A stretch of DNA of 64,000 nucleotides from Spirometra erinaceieuropaei. Taxonomy: Eukaryota; Platyhelminthes; Cestoda; Diphyllobothriidea; Diphyllobothriidae. Positions within the stretch are counted from its first letter, which is position 1; each line of letters starts with the position of its first letter. The notes beneath the pieces were generated by a model, which saw only the letters and a list, made by a program, of their open reading frames with translations, was not told the origin of the DNA and did no database searches. A program made the translations under genes and the position numbers. Shown one piece after another: positions 1-11,178 of this stretch. Location of the stretch: NCBI GenBank assembly GCA_902702965.1, contig CACRXP010000437.1:246536-310535 (forward strand), in the 5' to 3' direction.

Positions 1-641
1 CCTACTAAGTCGCACTTCGTAACTGATGATTGGATTTTGACAGGAGAATTTGTACCCCTGAGAGGTCTCCTTATTAATCACAAGGACATGACACACAACT
101 AAATGTTCGGGATATTTTCGAAACCCACCGAAGCTTGGCGGACGCACCGTTTTCCACGATCTTCTTTGCTGGGAATTGCATCTGGAGGTCAATTATCAAG
201 GCAATTTAGATAGGGTTGCGAGGAGTAATTTAATTATTTTAACTGTGCAAACTGCAAGTGGCGCCTTCGAAACAACCTTTTGCTTGTAGTGGTACCCAAG
301 GGAGGGCTCCAGACAGTGCCTTAAACCCGTCAGTTCGGGCTGTAGATGATGCTGAAAAGAGACAACTTGTTTGATCGTGGATGCGCTAGGCGACTGAAAC
401 GTGTTCATGCAATAAGTTTGTAGTTTTTCGACTTCCATTTGTTTATGAACTACATACGGGCAAAGCCTACACGCGACTGAATATAGAAATTGAGAAGTTT
501 TTAGAGGAATTCTCTTTAAATGTTACAATAAATTCAATCGATTTTAGAGATCTCTCAGGCGAATGCGAGAGTTCGTCCATCGAAGCAATGAAGACCACCA
601 CTGTTCCGGCGAGGGGTAGGTGATGAATTGTTCATGGAATT
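1..641. other. Anonymous intergenic DNA
   Basis: No reading frame, RNA gene or repeat that I recognise. The sequence is moderately AT-rich and frames are short and closed by stops on both strands. Confidence 0.5.
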
Positions 642-947
642 GGCAGTATGGTATTACCAACAAAGACAAGGGAGACCGGAATGGCCATCTCGGGCTTATT
701 AGCCGTCGTCAGTCAGTCATACACAACCCCGAAGTGTGTAACACCCCAGGATCGAACACGAGACCTGTTAATTAGAAGTTCACGCCTCTATCCACTGGCC
801 CAAGAGCCCGTTGCCATTTCGGTTTAGTTTGGGAATATACAATGGTGTTCGACACTTCAGGGTTAGGTATAGCTGGCTGACGATGGCCAATAAGCCAGAA
901 ATGGCCATTACAGTCTCCCTTGTCTTTGTCGGTAATAACATACTGCC
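642..947. mobile_element. tRNA-like inverted-dimer repeat, copy 1
   Basis: The outer ends are inverted: the left end reads GGCAGTATGGTATTACC and the right end GGTAATAACATACTGCC, followed inward by a shared body of about 110 bp (AAGACAAGGGAGAC, AATGGCCAT, GCTTATTAGCC, CGTCAGYCAG). Next to the left arm, read on the minus strand, is a tRNA-like head with a box-A-like stretch (GGGCCAGTGGATAGAGG), an ACTTCTAA anticodon-loop-like segment and a box-B-like GTTCGATCC. This resembles an arginine TCT tRNA. The second head is missing or very short, so this copy is shorter than the one at 2293-2680. It has no coding capacity. The family is a SINE or a SINE-derived foldback element. Confidence 0.7.
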
Positions 948-1339
948 TACACCATGCGCCGCTGTGCGGCTGCTGGCTGGGCTCGAGAGAAAGCCCGTAA
1001 GGCACAATGGAGAGAGTGAGTTCCATAAGAACGTTCGGTGAGCGACCCTACCATTGCTCATGGAATTGTTTATAATGAGAAGAGGAGTCTGCCGGCTGTT
1101 GTCTCACTCCTTATTCACGTGTCATTCGGATTCCAATAACAGGGTCGAGATAACCGAAGTTGAACGCCAGCGGACTGCCCATCAAGGTTTAACAACTCAT
1201 CCGCACCTGGCTCGCAAGAGGTCGTCCACGTTTCACGCGTAGCGGGTTTTGATGAGAGCGCCTCGGAGGTCGGACGCGTGAATGTGGAACACCCTGGTAT
1301 CACAGGCGACCTCGCGGTAAATTCTGGAGGGTTCGCACT
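948..1339. other. Anonymous intergenic DNA
   Basis: GC-richer spacer between two repeats. A 12-base string TTCATGGAATTG-like motif seen beside the repeat at 631 recurs at about 1057, which hints at repeat-derived sequence, but no gene is visible. Confidence 0.4.
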
Positions 1340-1590
1340 CCCGCTTCCTAATTTTGACTCTAAGCCTAACAATTAGTCTAACCCTCTTGGCACTAACCCC
1401 AACACCAACTCTCATAAACCTAACCCGAGTCTCAGCTTTCCTACCCTTCCCCATATCGCTAATAATAACCTTAACACTAACACGAGCTACAACCCTATCT
1501 CCCCTCCCTGGAATTTCGGGCAAGGCCACCCGTAATGCTGGAATCAGTATTCTCGTGCCCCACCGTCTCGAAAAACACATGATCATGACT
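1340..1590 (+). repeat. Degenerate telomere-like (CTAACC) tract plus conserved flank, copy 1
   Basis: Positions 1355-1500 are built from imperfect CCTAAC/CTAACC units (CTAACCC, CTAACAC, CCTAACCCGAG and so on), the complement of the animal telomere unit TTAGGG. The tract is followed by CCTGGAATTTCGGGCAAGG. A similar flank follows comparable tracts at 29213-29400 (plus) and 24235-24382 (minus), so tract and flank travel together as a dispersed repeat rather than marking a chromosome end. Confidence 0.6.
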
Positions 1591-1653
1591 AACGTAAAGA
1601 ACACTTTACGTGGGAGCGGCAAAAAACTGACCGTCATTCTTAAATGAGAAAAA

Positions 1654-1745
1654 GTCCATCTGCCAGTTGGCAACCTTCCACGCCACGTATCTTAGCCCGT
1701 GGCGGTAGGTTCAACGGCGTCAGGCTAATTATACCAAGGAGTGGT
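1654..1745 (+). repeat. Short dispersed repeat (CAGTTGGCAACC family), copy 1
   Basis: About 90 bp beginning at CTGCCAGTTGGCAACC and running through CCACG..TCTTAGC. The same string with substitutions occurs at 14298-14390 (CTGTCAGATGGCAACC) and 31838-31925 (CTGTCAGTTGGTAGCC). No coding potential or ends that identify a class. Confidence 0.45.
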
Positions 1746-2292
1746 CCGATTTTTCATGAGGAAAGATACCACAGTACCGCCCCTTGCTTATTGCAGCTAA
1801 CAGTCATCATTACGAGGCCTGGCGCCTTTGTCCAAGGCCTCTCTGAGTCAAGGCCATTCACCATCCCAGCAAGCGTTTCCATACGTACTGACCTTACGGC
1901 ATGGTCGACTACAATGTGCGCATTCAGACGACCACAGCGACCCATACGTCACTTCGAAATGTCACCCGTCGACCGATGCAAGGCGACAGTCCGACCGTCG
2001 TTACTGACGCCGTCTGCTATGTGGCCCACAGAAGGGTGGTCGCAGGGAAGGAAACTTGTGTCCGGTGCCTTCGGTCTTATCCTGATAATCGGGATTTGGC
2101 ACAGTGACTACCCAGAAGATGCAGTGTATTGCACTACTGGCTCGACTGACCTGCTTGACCAAGCGGTGATGAGATTGGGTACATTGGTGGAAGGGCGCTC
2201 ACCGATCACGCAAAGGAAATCACACGTCCCATTATGTCATGGGACTCTCTCCCGAGGATCGCCAGCCGTCGCACAGCGGAACGTGTAATATA
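1746..2292. other. GC-rich anonymous spacer
   Basis: The longest open frame in this part (plus, from 1644 to 2288) crosses a repeat and shows no family resemblance, so I treat it as a chance frame in GC-rich DNA. Nothing else is supported. Confidence 0.4.
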
Positions 2293-2680
2293 GGCGGAAT
2301 AGTACCACTGACAGTGATGAAAAAGACTGGAATGGCCACTTCTGCTTTTTTAACCGTCGTCAGCCAGTCATCCCCAAACCCGAGGTGCGGAACACCTGCG
2401 GATCGATCCTGCGACCACAGTCCGATCCCTCCACCCACTGGGCCACGGGATCGTTGTCCTTGACGTTGTCCTTCTGTCCTTGTATATACCCGGTTGCAAC
2501 CGACAGGACAACGAGCCCGTGACTGAATGGTTAGAGGCGTTGGACTTCTAACCATCAGGTCGCGGGATCGAGCCCCAACTTTTCCGCAGTTCAAGGTTGG
2601 GTAGGACTAGCTGACGACGACCAATGAGGCAGAAATAGTCATTCAAGTCTCCCATGTCTTTGTTGGTAATGCTTTTGGGT
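2293..2680. mobile_element. tRNA-like inverted-dimer repeat, copy 2 (most complete)
   Basis: Two units of about 190 bp are joined head to head. The minus unit (about 2293-2465) and the plus unit (about 2500-2680) each carry a tRNA-like head toward the centre and the common body outward. The plus head reads CCCGTGACTGAATGG (box-A-like), GTTGGACTTCTAACC (anticodon-arm-like, TCT) and CGGGATCGAGCCCC (box-B-like). The centre contains the perfect palindrome CGGTTGCAACCG followed by ACAGGACAAC. The copy at 16962-17315 keeps a similar centre, which argues that the dimer is the mobile unit. No protein is encoded; mobilisation would need a LINE in trans. Confidence 0.7.
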
Positions 2681-4159
2681 GCATTGGTTGACGCAGTGTT
2701 GAACGCCACTCTACACGTCTTATTCACGTACTTGCTCCTCGTCCCACATGGCGTGGCTTCACAAAGCCTAGTCCCCACACAATTGAGGTGTTTGCGTGTT
2801 TTCGTTTGACTCGACACACCGACGCGAGACAGTTGCACTCCCTTACCGTAACATGGGCAACATGTGGGGTTCATGTGTCCCCGTTGCCGGTGCCTGAGGT
2901 CCTGCGTGTTCTTACTCCGTGTCCATTGTAGGAGGCAGTAAAATTTCCGGTAAGAACTGTAGCGTTGGTAGTAATGGTGGCAGAGCTGCGTGATGTAGAA
3001 GGTGGGCTGACCGTTATGCCTTTAACGGGAATCCGGAGGTGACCGATCAGGCCAATTTGCTGCCTCTGCAGCGGCATGCTGAGGCCAGGCAGATTTGCTG
3101 CGGCCAAGCTTCCTCTTCTGTTATCGGAGCTAAAGAATAACATTCTTCGCGTCAACCGGTGGAAGCCAGTTCGCGTGATTACTCTCTATAAGGCACCCGA
3201 GCCATGTCGTGCGTATTTGCTAGCTCTGTCATCCACAGACAGTTTGTCAAAAAAACTTCAAGTCCGTGGCTCAAGTCGCTTGCTGCATCGGCCATTTGCA
3301 GTCGTGCTGGTAAAATATTAATAATTAAACACCACAGGCGTGCAGCAGTCGACACCACCTCCGGTTTTGCAACTCACTCATCTTAATTAAAGTTCGTATA
3401 CCTGGCAGGATGGAAAGGTAATTGGGATTTGGGAAGGCGATAATTAGCACGTCCTTTGCTTCGCTGGGGAAAAACTCTTCAAGATTTTGTCTCGAATTCA
3501 CGTACCCGCGTCTGACCAATCATTTCATCAGGAAAACCTTGTTGACAATGACCAAACCGTTCAAACAGATCATCCCTTTTTCTCGTGGAGGTTCCCTAAA
3601 GTTCTTGGATAAGATTATATTGACTGAATATGGGACAATAAGCTTAAACCCGATTTGTACGCTTGGCTAACGAAGTGTTTTATTGGACCAACAGTATGTA
3701 CCCATTACTTGTACGTCAAACCTGATGTTTTTTTCGCATTTAGCCTGTCATTAATTAACAAGCGACACAGAATGACAAAATAGTACTCGTCCAAATGGGC
3801 AACAAGTATGTTTTCAGATCATTGCTCAACTTATGAGTACACGAAGGCTTCTCTATTTTATGTGCATGAAAATAAAATATGGAATCGCCCATGCAAAGTC
3901 CCATTTGATGTTATTTTGTGGAACAGTTTGTTTAAAGTTCACTTATTTACGGCGCTAGTGGCGGTGCTGTCACGGTCATAATAGGCCGACCGCCAAGTAA
4001 TTATTGAAAAGTTCAACGAATACGATTGACTGGTCGTCTATTGCGATCATAAGCGGTCCTAATGCTAGTAGCCGCTTCCGTCTGTTGCATTAAAGGTCGA
4101 TATCATTACACATACTGTACCTGAAACGCTGAGATCCAGGCTATCGCGGCTCAGTCTTA
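2681..4159. other. Anonymous intergenic DNA
   Basis: Several short frames exist, none with recognisable motifs or convincing splice context. Becomes AT-rich after about 3700. Confidence 0.45.
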
Positions 4160-4743
4160 ACTCGTCTGTGAGGAGTGTGTGCCTTATGGGTAGTGCCTCT
4201 CAGTCACCGACTGTTGGCTTACCCAGCCTTAAAGTGTGACGGTTCAGGCACATATAGGCCCACGTGTCATCCTTCTGGATTTAAAGGTCTGTAGGCGTCT
4301 GCTATGCAAGGATCATCAAACAATGGCCCTTGCAGCCTGATATGCACTGGCAGCTCCCTGATGCCTGTTTCCCTGCCGGTAGATGCGCATGCTCTCCCAG
4401 TGGCTATACAGGTCTTGAACGTGGCTGCTCAATCATCCTGCTCCTTCTTCTGACCCGTCGTAGTGCTGTGGTTGTTGGTTAAAATCTTGGCCAATTGTAG
4501 TGCGGACCAGGGGGTGTGGGGTGGAGCGCCAGGGTGCGGGCTCGGCCGCGCCATCCGCCTACGCCCTCTCCCCTCTATCCGGTCTTCTTGATTCTGCCTT
4601 AACACCGGGTTCAGATGGGGGAGGAGGGGAGTTTGCGGTGGTCTACACTGTCTATAAACTAATTCACGCGCAAGTCATCGTGCCTGCTTCACCATGCTGT
4701 GGAGCAGACGACTGACATCGTCGGATGCGACGGTCGAACTGCC
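4160..4743 (+). mobile_element. 3' UTR fragment of the zinc-finger LINE
   Basis: This segment matches, in the same order, the region downstream of the zinc-finger tail at 8101-9876: a GTGTGTGCCTT-like start, a CCTTCTGGATTTAAAGG block, a TGGTTAAAATCTTGGCCA block, then GGACCAGGGGGTGTGGGGTG, and an end near GACGGTCGAACTGCC. Related 3' ends occur at 9660-9876, 22937-23100, 59317-59573, 59851-60205 and 60221-60500. It is non-coding and 5'-truncated, as expected for target-primed LINE insertion. It could instead be an independent SINE sharing the LINE tail. Confidence 0.6.
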
Positions 4744-7248
4744 ACCTGAAGGGCTAGCCATTTCTTCGGTTGCATGAACTTGACCCCTTGAGAGAATAAA
4801 TAATGAATATCGTTGTAAACAAAGAAAGGCAACACAGGAACATAATATTGATGGTGGATGCGAAAACCCTTTTTGCAGTTGTCAACTATCAAATGCCAGT
4901 CGCCTATACATCCTAAATAAATGTTTTCCCATCCCGACGTAGGCCAGCCTGTCAAAAACTTCTAGGCGTATTGTTAAGCCCCCGACCATTCGGTCAGCAA
5001 GGATATAGGCTTCCCCAATGTTGAAGGACACTATTCCGTCTCGTGTCAGGATGGTTCTTTTGACGACCAAATACATGGAAATTTTCGTTTATTACAAATT
5101 ACACTGCCACAACTTTATCGCATGCTGATCTGTCGTACATAGTGACGACAAATGCATAGGAGGGTGTGCGGTTCACTGCCAGTGGTTTAGTCTGCGCACA
5201 GAGCGACTTATACATGGCTGCCGACCCTCCGGTTACGGACTTGGTGGCCGGTTTGCAAACCGGACTGTCAGTTACGATTGTCGAGAAAAAAGGTGCAATG
5301 CAACCCCGGTCACGAATTCATCTAAGACGATTATTTGGGTAAAAAACAACCGTCAGTCAATGTAATGACCTGTGGAGAGGTAGGATCTGAAACGGGAGTG
5401 GTGGTGCGGAAGACAAACCTAGACAGAAAACATAATGGGTATTTAAAGATTTGATAGGGCAGAACATGGGAAGAGCAGACCCTCACCCAAACGATTAAGT
5501 GGTTCACCAGTGTTTAAGAAAATGACAACTACTAAGCAAGCATACAGTCTACAGCAAATAATCAATTAGTCGCAAACGCAGTTGCGTAAGGACGATGCGT
5601 TGGTGAATTGGGACGTGGTGCACTAGACGGGAAGCCAAGTTACCAAATTTCAATGTCTTGGTGAGAATGTTGCAAGTGAATGACTATCTGTGGAACTTGG
5701 CCAAATGGTGATTGGGCCTCCGACCTGCAGTTCGTCAGCTAAGACAGAGATCTCCCATCCCTCTATTCAACGCGAAGGCTGTCTGGGTCAAGTAATTAGA
5801 CAAGCCCTGAGTGCGCTGGCAGGACTACATCAGGCGACTGCACTGATGGGTCAAATGGCTGAGTAGTAAGCACATCAATAGCCACCACCAGTGGCAAACC
5901 CTCGACCATTAACTTCCAAGATGGGGTGACCAGACCATTATTGTAACCACTACAAACACCTCTAACGAAGACGGCAACTAATAATTTCATTAGGTGTGTG
6001 GCGGCACAGGAAGTGCATGCTATAAATACAGCAGCCCCTATGCGTCCGGTCCCTTAATCCATTGGTGGTTTGGGAAATAAAATTAAAAGTTGATGCGAAT
6101 AAAATTTTTGCTCTGACGGTCGAGTATTCTTCTCAGCGGCCTCATGCAACTCGTTTTATCACATGTATCGATCGGTGAGTGGTTGTCTCACAGAGAGTGT
6201 CATCAGTGAGCTCAATCAAATGATGAATTCACTCCCTCGTATAGAAGAGAAAAGGTCAAGTTCCTGCACTGCAGTGAAAAAGAGTTCATGGTTAGATGAG
6301 GGGTGAATAGGCGGATCAGTTCGAAAATTACACCCGATATGTTTGCTTGCCAAACATGTGAGGGCATCTTTGAGGTGGGAGGAAAGCGCACTAAAACAAA
6401 AAAAGCATACAACGCCACAGCGTACCTCCCTTCTATAGCACGGCCCACATTGCAAGAGCTGCTCTCCGTCAAACCCCAACCATGTAGGGAGTCCAAAAAT
6501 TTAGAGGCGTCAACGCAAGAAGTCCGTTCGACCGAGTATCCTTTCCTTCACGAGCTACACACAGTTGAGAGAAATCTCACAAGCGAACCTTAGTCCAGTC
6601 GTGAGTTTTGACCAAATGTGAGGAAGGGCAAACAGGGATAATTTATGTGGCGGAGTATTGGGCGATTAATACTGCCTGTAAGGCAGTTTTTAAGAGTGCT
6701 GATATCGTGATTGTGTCTACGTACTCATCATTTTCAGCTAGCGCGTTTGTCCTAACATGAATGGATGAGATAAGGGTGGTGTCTTCTGTCTTTCGGAAAT
6801 TAACCAAAACAGCAATCGATTGACTTACAAAGACGAAATCCAGCTTCCCAATTCCACGAGCTGTTTCTTAGGAACAAGTGAGTTCACTTCGCGCTCATCC
6901 TCCGAACAGACAAGGCGAGGGAAGCGCCAAGCCATTTAAATAATTAACATAGTCTGAGGTTCGTGGGTAAAGCGGAGGGTAGACATGTAGAATGGAGTGA
7001 TGCGCAAACATGCCCGGCAGAATCACCGCAGATTCCCTTACTGGTGATCTTGATCACAGACCCTTTTGGTATTCTTTAATATTCCATAATGAGTGCAAAT
7101 TATTATTATATTAATTATGATTTTCATTCCAGAACCGGAATCTTTCTCGAAAACTAGAAGACGCCATACGAAAATTAAATGATAGGTCGACCGTCGCAGA
7201 TCGCGGCGTCCGCCGCTGTTCCACAACCTGAGCCTAACTGCGAATGAA
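4744..7248. other. Anonymous intergenic DNA
   Basis: About 2.5 kb with only short overlapping frames on both strands (for example 6212-6593). None shows a domain or convincing exon boundaries. Confidence 0.45.
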
Positions 7249-7503
7249 ATGGTTTATGAAGATACAGACTTGTGCTGCATCAGCCAAGCCCTCTTCCCCG
7301 CTTCTATCTTGCCCGATGGCAACAGGAGAGCAAGACACTCGGAAGTGAGCGTAGGCGCAGTTGTTTACAAAAATAAACAGCTCGTGTCCTACGTGATTTA
7401 TCGGGCCGAAGCAAATGACATTTTTCCAATCTTAGTTAGAGGTGCATACCATGACACTCTACGTTTCACCCTACCAACAAAGGGCATCGCATGTCTGATG
7501 TAA
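7249..7503 (+). CDS. Unrecognised small ORF, doubtful
   Basis: An ATG-initiated frame of 84 codons with no recognised motif. It lies between anonymous DNA and a LINE remnant and could be an unrecognised exon or chance. It has no clear signal peptide or membrane segment, although a run of varied hydrophilic and hydrophobic residues makes it look less biased than nearby frames. I would not assign a function. Confidence 0.12.
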   Translation: MVYEDTDLCCISQALFPASILPDGNRRARHSEVSVGAVVYKNKQLVSYVIYRAEANDIFPILVRGAYHDTLRFTLPTKGIACLM

Positions 7504-7750
7504 GGGTGATTTTAGAATGTGGTACGGAGGTGCGTCCCGTGTGCCCGTGCTGCGGAGAAGGTTTATGCAGCATAGGGCAAGGCGTTGTGAGGGGGGGGGT
7601 TCAAAATCGGTATGCACAATTTGTAAATTTCAACGGCAGCACCAATGAACTTGCAGAAATGATGCTTCCCGAATGAGCAATTACACTGCTGCACCCGAAT
7701 GACACCAAATAATGCGACGCCGTTCTCTGTGCTGATGACGCACCCTAACG

Positions 7751-8098
7751 GTGCCCTCGAATTCCATCGACACTCCCCACCCAACATTTGCTGTGACGGC
7801 TCCTGCCCCCACTACCAGTGCAAACAATTCTGACGCACTGTCAAACCCCAACCCTACCACCGCCAACACCAGTAGTGTGGACTCGGTCCCAACCTCTCCT
7901 CATTGCAATCGCATATTCACCTCACACATCGGCCTGGCCAGTCACCTAAGAATCCATCACACAGAGACTGACGAACCAGTGCCTGGAGCACCCAAATACA
8001 CTCGTCGCATCTGCCTCCACTGTCAACACGGCCCACGCACATCAACTCAACGCATGGACCTATTAGGTACAATGCACATTCAAAAAAACCTGCGGTAG
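7751..8098 (+). pseudogene. C-terminal zinc-finger tail of LINE polyprotein, decayed
   Basis: The frame holds a threonine/serine/proline/asparagine-rich linker (residues 1-50) followed by a C2H2-type finger, HCNRIFTSHIGLASHLRIHH, in which the first cysteine of the usual C-P-H-C pair has become serine. The GEPVPGAP-like stretch follows (here DEPVPGAPKYTRR), then a second finger whose second cysteine is glycine (CQHG). It ends at ENLR-stop-like KNLR-stop. Two minus-strand copies (61651-62160 and 60800-60960) end with the same NLR-stop signature, which fixes the reading frame. Such fingers at the end of LINE ORF2 probably bind nucleic acid; with key ligands lost this copy is dead. The apparent ATG is only the first one after a decayed upstream region. 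Confidence 0.7.
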
Positions 8099-8773
8099 AA
8101 CACCACCAGATACATCACACCATCAAACCTCTACCCACCAGCACCTGCAACACACAGCATCATCACCCATCATCACACAACACAAGCACACTATTCACAT
8201 CTCTCACGCAAGTTGGAAGTGTGCACCACGGCTCACTCTCTATGCAGCTCCTCTGCTGCATGTGCGGTCCCAACCTGAGACTATCACGGTTCGTCAAGCG
8301 TCGTGGTTCGGAAGGTTTCCGACTGACGCCTCAACTCAGTTCACGCAATCTGCCCAGTTGTGTGCGTTTGTGTGGGTTGGCGGACTGATGGGCTGAGAGT
8401 CAGGCTGCAACGGCTCCTTCTAAACATGACCACTGGCACTGTCAAGCACGTGAGGGATGTGTGTGCGTGTTCTACGAGTAGTGGCTTCCAGTCGATGACT
8501 GAATGGTTACCTGGCCATTAAAGGTTGATGCCTAGGTTAAATGCAGGACTGCGTCTCACCCTTCTGGGTCTTAAGGATTATGTGAGTCTGCTACGTCTGC
8601 CACCTGATTCCCTGTCGAGGATGCTTTTGCATTCCTGCTGGGTATACAGGCCCTGCGCATGGCTATTCCATGACATGTGGCAATCTCTCCTTTTCTGACC
8701 CATTTTTGTTGCTGGCTAAAATCCTGGTTAAGTTTTTCTTGTGGACCAAGGGGTGTAATGGTACGCCTAGGTA

Positions 8774-9659
8774 CAGTGCGTGACCTATCTCATGAAATGT
8801 TGGCTGAAATTCTGAAATGCGTTTATGATGAGGAAGGATTACTTGGTCGCGGTTGTGATACTGATTATCTTAAGGCATACTCTTATAACATTTTGGACTC
8901 GGTAGGATGTCCGCTTTTAAATGCACTGCTTTTCAATCTCCTGTAGAAAGCGTGCTTGGGCAATCAATGGAGAATCACGTCTTCTTTATATTTTGTACTT
9001 AAGGAAGGAGTATAATAAGGTTTTAAAAAAGTTTCTAATTAGGAGACTTTTTAAGACTGCGATATGCCCATTCACATAGCATCGTACCTGGCCGTTTACC
9101 ACTGCTCCTTATGAAATGTACAACATGATCCGCATCCATTGCAAAATTTTATGGACCCTGTGTGATATCTCTTTAATGACACAGAAAAATATGTGATTTT
9201 CTTTACGCGGAACGCATGCACCTTGTAGAGTGTAATCACTAAGCGCTAATGCAACGAATGATCAGGCTCCAAATTTTTCGGCAATAAGAAAACTTTTTTA
9301 AAACCTAATTATACTCCTTCCTTAAGTATAAAATATAAAGAAGACGTGATTCTCTATTGATTTACTAAAAGAAATCATATTTTTGTTTATGGTTTCTATA
9401 AAATATATTTGAATTTCCAAGACCATCGAAGACCAATGGGAAAAATGCATGTTACGTAAGTAGTCATTTTTTATCGAGCACGCTCTCTACAGGAGATTGA
9501 AAAGCAGTGCATTTAAAAGCGGACATCCTGCCGAGTCTAAAATGTTATAAGACTATGCCTTAAAATAATCAGTGTCACAACCGCGACCAAGTAATCCTTC
9601 CTCATCATAAACGCATTTCAGAATTTCGGCCAACATTTCATGAGATAGGTCACGCACTG
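8774..9659. mobile_element. Palindromic TA-flanked element (mariner-like MITE), copy 1
   Basis: The element of 886 bp begins CAGTGCGTGACCTATCTCAT and ends with the reverse complement, ATGAGATAGGTCACGCACTG, with TA on both sides. The inverted arms extend for over 200 bp (for instance the CGCGGTTGTGATACTGATTA block near 8850 mirrored near 9580, and the AAGGAAGGAGTATAAT block near 9002 mirrored near 9312), so the single strand could fold almost end to end. There is no transposase. Ends starting CAGT and duplicating TA are typical of Tc1/mariner-type elements. Three relatives lie at 11179-12110, 29526-30520 and about 24380-25318. Confidence 0.8.
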
Positions 9660-9876
9660 TACCTTTCCGGCCGTGCCAACCACCTGCGCCTTCTCCCGCC
9701 TTCGGTATTTTGACGATGTCTCGACACTGTCCAGGTGGGCTGAGGAGGAGAGAGTGCGGTGGATGCTGCGCAAGTTCATTGACACTACTGGCTAATTTAT
9801 GCCGAAGTCACCGTACCTGTTCACATCGGGCTGTCGAGCACACGTTTGACGTCGTCGGCAACGACGGTTGAACTGG

Positions 9877-11178
9877 TGTGTAAAAAGAAAAGGAGATCAG
9901 TCGACCAGCAGGACCATTTGCTTATTTTTTCGGGTTTCCATACTCATACAGGTGTCCATTATCAGAGACAAAAGCAGCAGAACAAGCGAAAACTAGGGGA
10001 ATTACTGACTAACCAGCGATGGCTGTCGCAGATCTGGAGGCAAACCCGCAGGCTTCTGAATGCCGGCGCCAGAGCAATACTTCGGTTGACCTAGTTCTTC
10101 TGCAAAACCCATGTTTTTATCAGTTCTCTGTCTGGCTTTTGTCTGGCATAAACAATTATATGGGCGCTCGTGATGCTTTTGAAACGGCGCGGTAACCCTT
10201 GTCATACGCTGGGATACACCATGTTTACAGACTTCTGCCGGAAGTAAAGCAAAGCCTGGAGCTTTTCCAATGGACATTGTTTTTACTGCTTTGATTGCCC
10301 CCGTAAAAAGGGCGGAAGATCTAGGTCAGCGTTTAATGTCAGTTGGGCGATTTGACACAACGGTCGCCACGCGGATTGATGATAGGCAGCTACGACCGAC
10401 CCTACGGGCTCTTCTAAACAATCCAGAATTTGCCACCCCTTCAACAGTAGAGACGTGACGTCTGAGCACATCTATCGACCAGTGCCCTAGGTTTGGCGTC
10501 ATTAAATTGCTTTGGTGACTGCGAAGTTCTTCGTCTCAGCAAAGTCTGCGTATCCTCCGATTTTCTACGTCGTACTCATCAGTCGGCCCAACCTGCCCTC
10601 AGTCATTTCCAATATGACAGCGGGTTTACTACCCGGCGCTTCCTCATCCTAAAGACGTCTGTGGAGAGCGAAGTTGCAGTCTCGTCTTTAAGATGACGGG
10701 GCACTTATCTCTCCGGAATTTGTAGTGCGCAAAACTCCGTTAGCAGCTCGCCACAGCGATTTCGTTTACTGATGAGGACTCAGCCTGACAGTGAGGCGGG
10801 TGAGGGTGTATGTACGTTGTTTTCTCGCTTTGTGGAAGGCAGAAGGAGACCATGGTGAGGATAAGTGTGTTACATGCATGGCTGTCGTTGTTTTATCTGT
10901 GTCTGCCTGGGCAACGCATTTATCTATAAAGACAAACCTGTTTGTTTGGGTACAGCCGTGATGAGGGCTTGCATGGAGGTTGACATGTCACTGGGGGTAG
11001 TCGTAGGCACTGATGACTGCTGTGAATTGCTCCCACAGAGAGGGACCTCCATGATCATGTGAAGGTTGTTGTTTTCCTGCTGGACGCAGAAAAAATATCT
11101 CATGATGCTTTGTCAAGGTCAAGAGTGACTCTAGTCTCCCGCCGCTATCCCTTTGACTGTAAATGCCAGACGAACGTA
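9877..11178. other. Anonymous GC-richer spacer
   Basis: Several frames of 60-90 codons on both strands (for example 10270-10458 plus, 10002-10277 minus) overlap each other and none has family features. May be remnants of an unrecognised repeat. Confidence 0.4.

Larger units (their letters stand above)
7700..9876 (+). mobile_element. 5'-truncated zinc-finger LINE, split by a palindromic element
   Basis: A LINE 3' end on the plus strand: the tail of the polyprotein (about 7751-8098), a 3' UTR (8099-8773 and 9660-9876) and the GACGGTTGAACTG terminus. The UTR is interrupted exactly between GTACGCCTAGGTA and CCTTTCCGGCCGTGCC by the element at 8774-9659. When the insertion is ignored, the two flanks align base for base in length with the uninterrupted copy at about 4529-4558. 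The upstream reverse transcriptase and endonuclease are absent, so this copy cannot move by itself. Confidence 0.7.

Noticed and set aside
1644..2288. 214-codon ATG frame on the plus strand
   Set aside because: It begins inside a short dispersed repeat, has no recognisable domain, overlaps an open minus frame, and lies in GC-rich DNA where stops are rare.
8677..8946. 89-codon plus frame
   Set aside because: It starts in a LINE 3' UTR and continues into the arm of the palindromic element; a chimera across an insertion boundary.
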